From the NCBI GenBank assembly GCA_964636685.1, contig CAZWUK010000028.1, positions 1-25,634 of the forward strand: a DNA stretch of 25,634 bases, in the 5' to 3' direction. The DNA is from CAZWUK01 sp964636685. Its GTDB lineage: Bacteria; Bacillota; Clostridia; Christensenellales; CAG-138. Under the pieces are notes generated by a model. That model had not been told where the DNA came from. It did not search any database and saw only the letters and a program-made list of their open reading frames with translations. Positions 23,201 through 25,634 of this stretch are shown piece by piece (the first letter of the stretch is position 1; each line of letters opens with the position of its first letter). The translations under genes were made by a program, and so were the position numbers.

Positions 23201-24090
23201 TGAAAAAGACACTGCGTCCGCTCGCGCTGGCGGGGGTGTTTTTCGGCGTCGGCGCGGCGACCAAATGGATCTGCATCTATGCGGGCGCGGGGCTTGCAGC
23301 GCTATTTTTCTGGTCGCTGATCGATCGTGGACTGGAGTACAGGCGCGTGATGAAGGAAGGTACAGCCGCACAGAAAAAGCAGGTTGCATGCTTCTGGCAA
23401 TATACCCTAAAGACGCTGTTGTGGTGCTGCCTGTTCTATCTTTTGATCCCGTTTGCGATCTATTTTGCCTCTTACTGGCCGTATTTCCGATATGAGAGCG
23501 GACTGAATCAAGGCTATGACATAGGGGATGCGTTTGCCACGTTCTGGCGGTATCAGGAATTCATGTATTCCTATCACAGCGGGTTGAACGCGACGCATCC
23601 GTTCCAGTCCTCGTGGTGGCAGTGGCCGTTTACGCTGCGCCCCATGTGGTACTATTTTACGAGCGTTGGCGCAACGAAGATATCGACCTTGACCGCTTCC
23701 GGCAATCCGGCGGTGTGGTGGGTCAGCACGGCTGCGGCGGTGGTACTGCTGGCGGCGCGTGTTTCGGGGATAATCCGGGGGAATCGTGCGCTGCGGCTGA
23801 TCCTGATCGGCATTTTGGCCAACTTCCTGCCGTGGGTGCTGGTGACGCGCTGCACATTCATCTATCATTTTTTCGCAACAGTACCGTTTTTGCTGTTGGC
23901 GGCCGTATATCTTCTGTATGTGTGCGAAAAAAGTTTCAAGCATCTCGGCTGGATCAAGTGGGTCTGGCTGGGAATTGCGGTTTTGTGCTTTGTTCTGCTT
24001 TACCCGGGGCTTTCGGGGTATCCGGTGGATCGCGGCTGGGCGGAATTTTTGCAAAAATTACCCGGGGGAGGTTTGATGTATGGAGCATAG
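20260..24090 (+). CDS. Secreted-N-terminus tandem GT-C membrane glycosyltransferase (Gpi18/GT87-like half plus PMT/GT39-like half)
   Basis: A 1276-residue polytopic protein, about twice the usual size of one GT-C enzyme. Residues 1-22 form a signal peptide ending in ALA. Residues about 27-190 look beta-rich, with NLLYNADFS and LPSGW resembling CBM4/9-type modules. The first GT-C half (about 210-655) has a first-loop acid in GHPTDINCF (Asp279) and ADYPPGYMY. A charged linker follows. A membrane helix (IFLLGITLIYGAVALF) then leads into a second beta-rich segment (about 725-830). The PMT-like half then shows Asp858-Glu859 in YFDELYH and HPPLGK at 880-885, the classic PMT motifs. It presumably transfers polyprenyl-phosphate-linked sugars to an extracytoplasmic acceptor. 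GTG 20260 is supported by GAAGGGA upstream and by the signal peptide. Whether both halves are active is unknown. Confidence 0.85.
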   Translation: MRKPYRFLLIVLCLLLPGMALAEGDTLTGDNLLYNADFSVTAQAASLPSGWELEAYDTAETEAVTVLEQSGNYISINNTAANDARVCQTVAVEPSTGYRLSGRVRTIDAAEGNGATLSIDNYALDGTYCYSGSMTGTSDGWQDVTLYFKTGVDQEEIRVALRLGGYGKMSSGTADFQQVALYRCEKTDAQFIDLATQNGYSNTQTDDGQLDRNTVFTAILGVTALGIALYVLLYVLFLRHERPLLREDSAMYGLWVVLLIALLARILLSLIFYGHPTDINCFMAWGNAVEQFGPGEFYTSGMFADYPPGYMYVLWLIAGLGKLLNLTYGSTGFVLLYKLPAIAADLVSAYLVYRLAKRNGLQESFVLLLCGILALHPTLMFVSGAWGQIDSILTLGLVLTCMLLQRGGYYRVAAGAVYGLSILFKPQALMLGPLLAVAFIADIPGKHWKKKLLTTVLAVVAALVVLLGLSLPFQGTQDGPWLIEKYLSTTSSYPYASIEAFNMAALLGDNWAPVATTVLGVSYQTWGTIFIALAVVLAGVGYVLARKRSKGALYLSGAFMIAMIFTFGHYMHERYLLPVFLLLLIAYAYYRDRRILAIFGGFTFASLLNVLAAMYIVNHQDARGGFYNALTGIGAFFEVATFLYLAFVSYRILIQNRCLAVVPPREDIKRGGWLEASPEDDAAAKAVILPDPVDHKLRYTRKDWIFLLGITLIYGAVALFNLGTTSAPETHWKSQTAGETVTIEFDKTHTVSSFWVYGNIENGGTLLLTAPDGHEETFEQVYDDMFRWKTVQTSFTGNTVSLQLYSGGLDLNEIAFFDETGALIPAKVVGGTDAQNNLLDEQDTVPAYSSYYNGMYFDELYHARTAYEHLHNLKPYENSHPPLGKIIIMLGVAIFGMNPLGWRIMGALFGVAMLPVLYALAKRIFKRSDYALVTTALFAFDFMHFTQTRIATIDVFAVFFILLMYYYMYQYICMDFFTDGLKKTLRPLALAGVFFGVGAATKWICIYAGAGLAALFFWSLIDRGLEYRRVMKEGTAAQKKQVACFWQYTLKTLLWCCLFYLLIPFAIYFASYWPYFRYESGLNQGYDIGDAFATFWRYQEFMYSYHSGLNATHPFQSSWWQWPFTLRPMWYYFTSVGATKISTLTASGNPAVWWVSTAAAVVLLAARVSGIIRGNRALRLILIGILANFLPWVLVTRCTFIYHFFATVPFLLLAAVYLLYVCEKSFKHLGWIKWVWLGIAVLCFVLLYPGLSGYPVDRGWAEFLQKLPGGGLMYGA

Positions 24091-24592
24091 GGAAACGGCG
24101 GCTGCGACCGACCGAAAGCAAAGTGCTGGGAAGACGATCATTCAGTTTATCAAATTCAATCTGGTCGGCGTTATGAACACGCTGGTGGACTTTATTGTAT
24201 TCCAAGTTTTAAATCTCGCATTTGGCTTTACCTATATTGCGCAGGTGATCGGCTATGGCTGCGGCATTGTCAACAGCTACCTGTGGAACAGCAACTGGAC
24301 GTTCAAGGAGCAAAAAACGCATTCCAAGCGGGAGATGCTGCTGTTTCTTGCGGTCAACCTTGTGTCCCTCGGCGTTTCTCTCGGCGTCATCTGGCTGTGC
24401 AAAAATTGCTTCGGCGTAACCGATGCGTGGGTGCAGAGTTGGATGCCGGAAGTATTGCAAAAACTGGTCAATGCCAATACCGTAGCAAAGCTGATTGCGA
24501 CGGTGTGCGCCATTGTCGTCAACTACATCGGCAACCGCCTGTTCGTTTTTCGTTCGACAAAGCAAGCGCCTTCGACCAAAGAGGAAGCCTGA
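24080..24592 (+). CDS. GtrA-family membrane protein
   Basis: A 170-residue protein with four predicted membrane segments. GtrA-family proteins are thought to move or present polyprenyl-phosphate-linked sugars for glycosylation of cell-surface polymers. The first helix region IKFNLVGVMNTLVDFIVF, the motif NSYLWNSNWTFKE after helix two, and the near-C-terminal VVNYIGNRLFVF are typical of the family. GGGGGAGG precedes ATG 24080, and the gene overlaps the stop of the GT-C gene by 11 bases, so the two are translationally coupled. The pairing suggests that GtrA supplies a lipid-linked sugar to one half of the large transferase. The flanking residues at both ends are hydrophilic and presumably cytoplasmic. 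Confidence 0.9.
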   Translation: MEHRETAAATDRKQSAGKTIIQFIKFNLVGVMNTLVDFIVFQVLNLAFGFTYIAQVIGYGCGIVNSYLWNSNWTFKEQKTHSKREMLLFLAVNLVSLGVSLGVIWLCKNCFGVTDAWVQSWMPEVLQKLVNANTVAKLIATVCAIVVNYIGNRLFVFRSTKQAPSTKEEA

Positions 24593-24593
24593 T

Positions 24594-25634
24594 ATGCTGG
24601 CGACGGTATTGAGCCACGGGTTAAACGGGATCGGCGGATACAGCGTCCGCGTGGAAACCGACATTGCAAACGGTTTGCCCGCCTACGAGACGGTTGGGCT
24701 GCCGGATGCGGCGGTGCGAGAATCCAGAGAGCGCGTGCGCGCGGCGATCAAAAACTCCGGGTTTTTATTCCCCGCGTCGCGAATTACCGTCAACCTTGCG
24801 CCGGCCGATATGAAAAAGGAAGGCGCGGTATACGATCTTCCCATCGCGGTGTCGATCCTTGCAGCGTCCGGGCAGCTGCGACAGGACGCCGCCAAGGACA
24901 CGGTGCTGTTCGGGGAGCTTTCCCTCAACGGCGAGGTGCGCGCGATCTCTGGCGTACTGCCCATGGTCATCGACGCCATGGCGCACGGCTCGCGTGCCTT
25001 TGCGGTGCCGGAGGGAAACGCGGACGAGGTTTCCTATATCGAGGGCATTACCGTGTATCCGGTAACATCGCTTTCGCAATTGATCGAGCATTTTTCCGGC
25101 GTGACGGCCATTGCGCCCGTTCCCTTTCGCCAGTGGCGCGCAGACGAGCTCAAATACACCGCCGACTTTGCCGATATCAAAGGACAGTCCGGCGCAAAAC
25201 GCGCCGCAGAAATCGCGGTGGCGGGCGGACACAATCTCCTGCTCATCGGTACGCCGGGCTCCGGCAAAACGATGCTTGCAAGGAGCATTCCGTCGATTCT
25301 TCCTGAGCTTACCTATGAAGAATCGCTGGAGATTACCAAGATTCATTCGATTGTGGGAGCGACCAAGGGCTGCGGTATCATCAAGGAGCGACCGTTTCGC
25401 GCGCCGCACCATGGCACCTCGTCTGCGGCGCTTGTGGGCGGGGGCGCAAAAGCGCTGCCCGGTGAGATCAGCCTTGCGCATTACGGCGTGCTGTTTTTGG
25501 ATGAATTGCCGGAATTCAAGCGGGATGTGCTCGAAGCGCTCCGCCAACCGCTCGAGGACGGCATGATTACCGTCAGCCGCGCAGCAGCGACGGCCATGTA
25601 TCCGGCGGAATTTACGCTGGTTGCGGCCATGAAC
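24594..25634 (+). CDS. comM: YifB/ComM-family Mg-chelatase-like AAA+ ATPase (3' end outside window)
   Basis: The first 347 residues of a protein usually about 500 long. The N-terminal Lon-protease-like (ChlI) domain begins LSHGLNGIGGYSVRVETDI, with GLPAYETVGLPDAAVRESRERV and NLAPADMKKEGAVYDLPIA, all diagnostic, each split here by turns. The AAA+ domain then has Walker A GTPGSGKT at 219-226 and Walker B ending Asp303-Glu304 in FLDELPEF, with FRAPHH between them. In Proteobacteria ComM is a branch-migration helicase used in natural transformation; its role in Bacillota is less clear. ATG 24594 starts one base after the gtrA stop. It is normally close to rnhB-yraN; here the glycosyltransferase pair lies between. 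Confidence 0.93.
   Translation, partial: MLATVLSHGLNGIGGYSVRVETDIANGLPAYETVGLPDAAVRESRERVRAAIKNSGFLFPASRITVNLAPADMKKEGAVYDLPIAVSILAASGQLRQDAAKDTVLFGELSLNGEVRAISGVLPMVIDAMAHGSRAFAVPEGNADEVSYIEGITVYPVTSLSQLIEHFSGVTAIAPVPFRQWRADELKYTADFADIKGQSGAKRAAEIAVAGGHNLLLIGTPGSGKTMLARSIPSILPELTYEESLEITKIHSIVGATKGCGIIKERPFRAPHHGTSSAALVGGGAKALPGEISLAHYGVLFLDELPEFKRDVLEALRQPLEDGMITVSRAAATAMYPAEFTLVAAMN

Overview
The window reads as a fragment of a Bacillota (Clostridia-type) chromosome, most likely from a draft or metagenome assembly. The main reason is a continuous conserved block from 7.7 to 20.2 kb in the order plsX, acpP, rnc, smc, ftsY, ylxM, ffh, rpsP, khpA, rimM, trmD, rplS, rbgA, rnhB, yraN. YlxM, RbgA and smc-ftsY-ffh linkage are typical of that phylum. 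Two 10-N runs inside one gene show that the 5' part was scaffolded. All genes lie on the + strand, coding density is very high, and no stretch of 300 bases lacks a gene. I saw no tRNA, rRNA, CRISPR array or insertion sequence.

Region 1 (1-7660) is an accessory carbohydrate locus. It holds the tail of an unidentified protein, a GH4 glycosidase interrupted by the two gaps, a D-2-hydroxyacid dehydrogenase, an AgaS-type SIS-domain sugar isomerase/deaminase, a GntR/HutC regulator with its own promoter and possible operators, two ABC sugar permeases, and a BadF/NAG-kinase-type sugar kinase. It ends at a strong hairpin terminator. Together these suggest import of a glycoside or amino sugar, NAD/metal-dependent cleavage, phosphorylation and aldose-ketose conversion. 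The substrate-binding protein, the ABC ATPase and any deacetylase are not in the window.

Region 2 (7662-20199) is the housekeeping block: phospholipid and fatty-acid synthesis (PlsX, ACP), dsRNA processing (RNase III), chromosome condensation (SMC), the SRP pathway (FtsY, YlxM, Ffh), ribosomal proteins S16 and L19, ribosome and tRNA maturation (KhpA, RimM, TrmD, RbgA), RNase HII and YraN. Gene ends frequently overlap, and internal promoters can be read directly in front of acpP, ylxM-ffh and rplS. The one before ylxM has perfect consensus hexamers.

Region 3 (20200-25634) places an envelope-glycosylation pair between yraN and a ComM/YifB-type ATPase (cut by the window end). The first gene encodes a 1276-residue secreted-then-polytopic protein that looks like two GT-C glycosyltransferases joined in one chain, with two beta-rich, possibly carbohydrate-binding extracytoplasmic segments. 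The second is a GtrA-family membrane protein whose start overlaps its stop. This pair is the most unusual part of the window.
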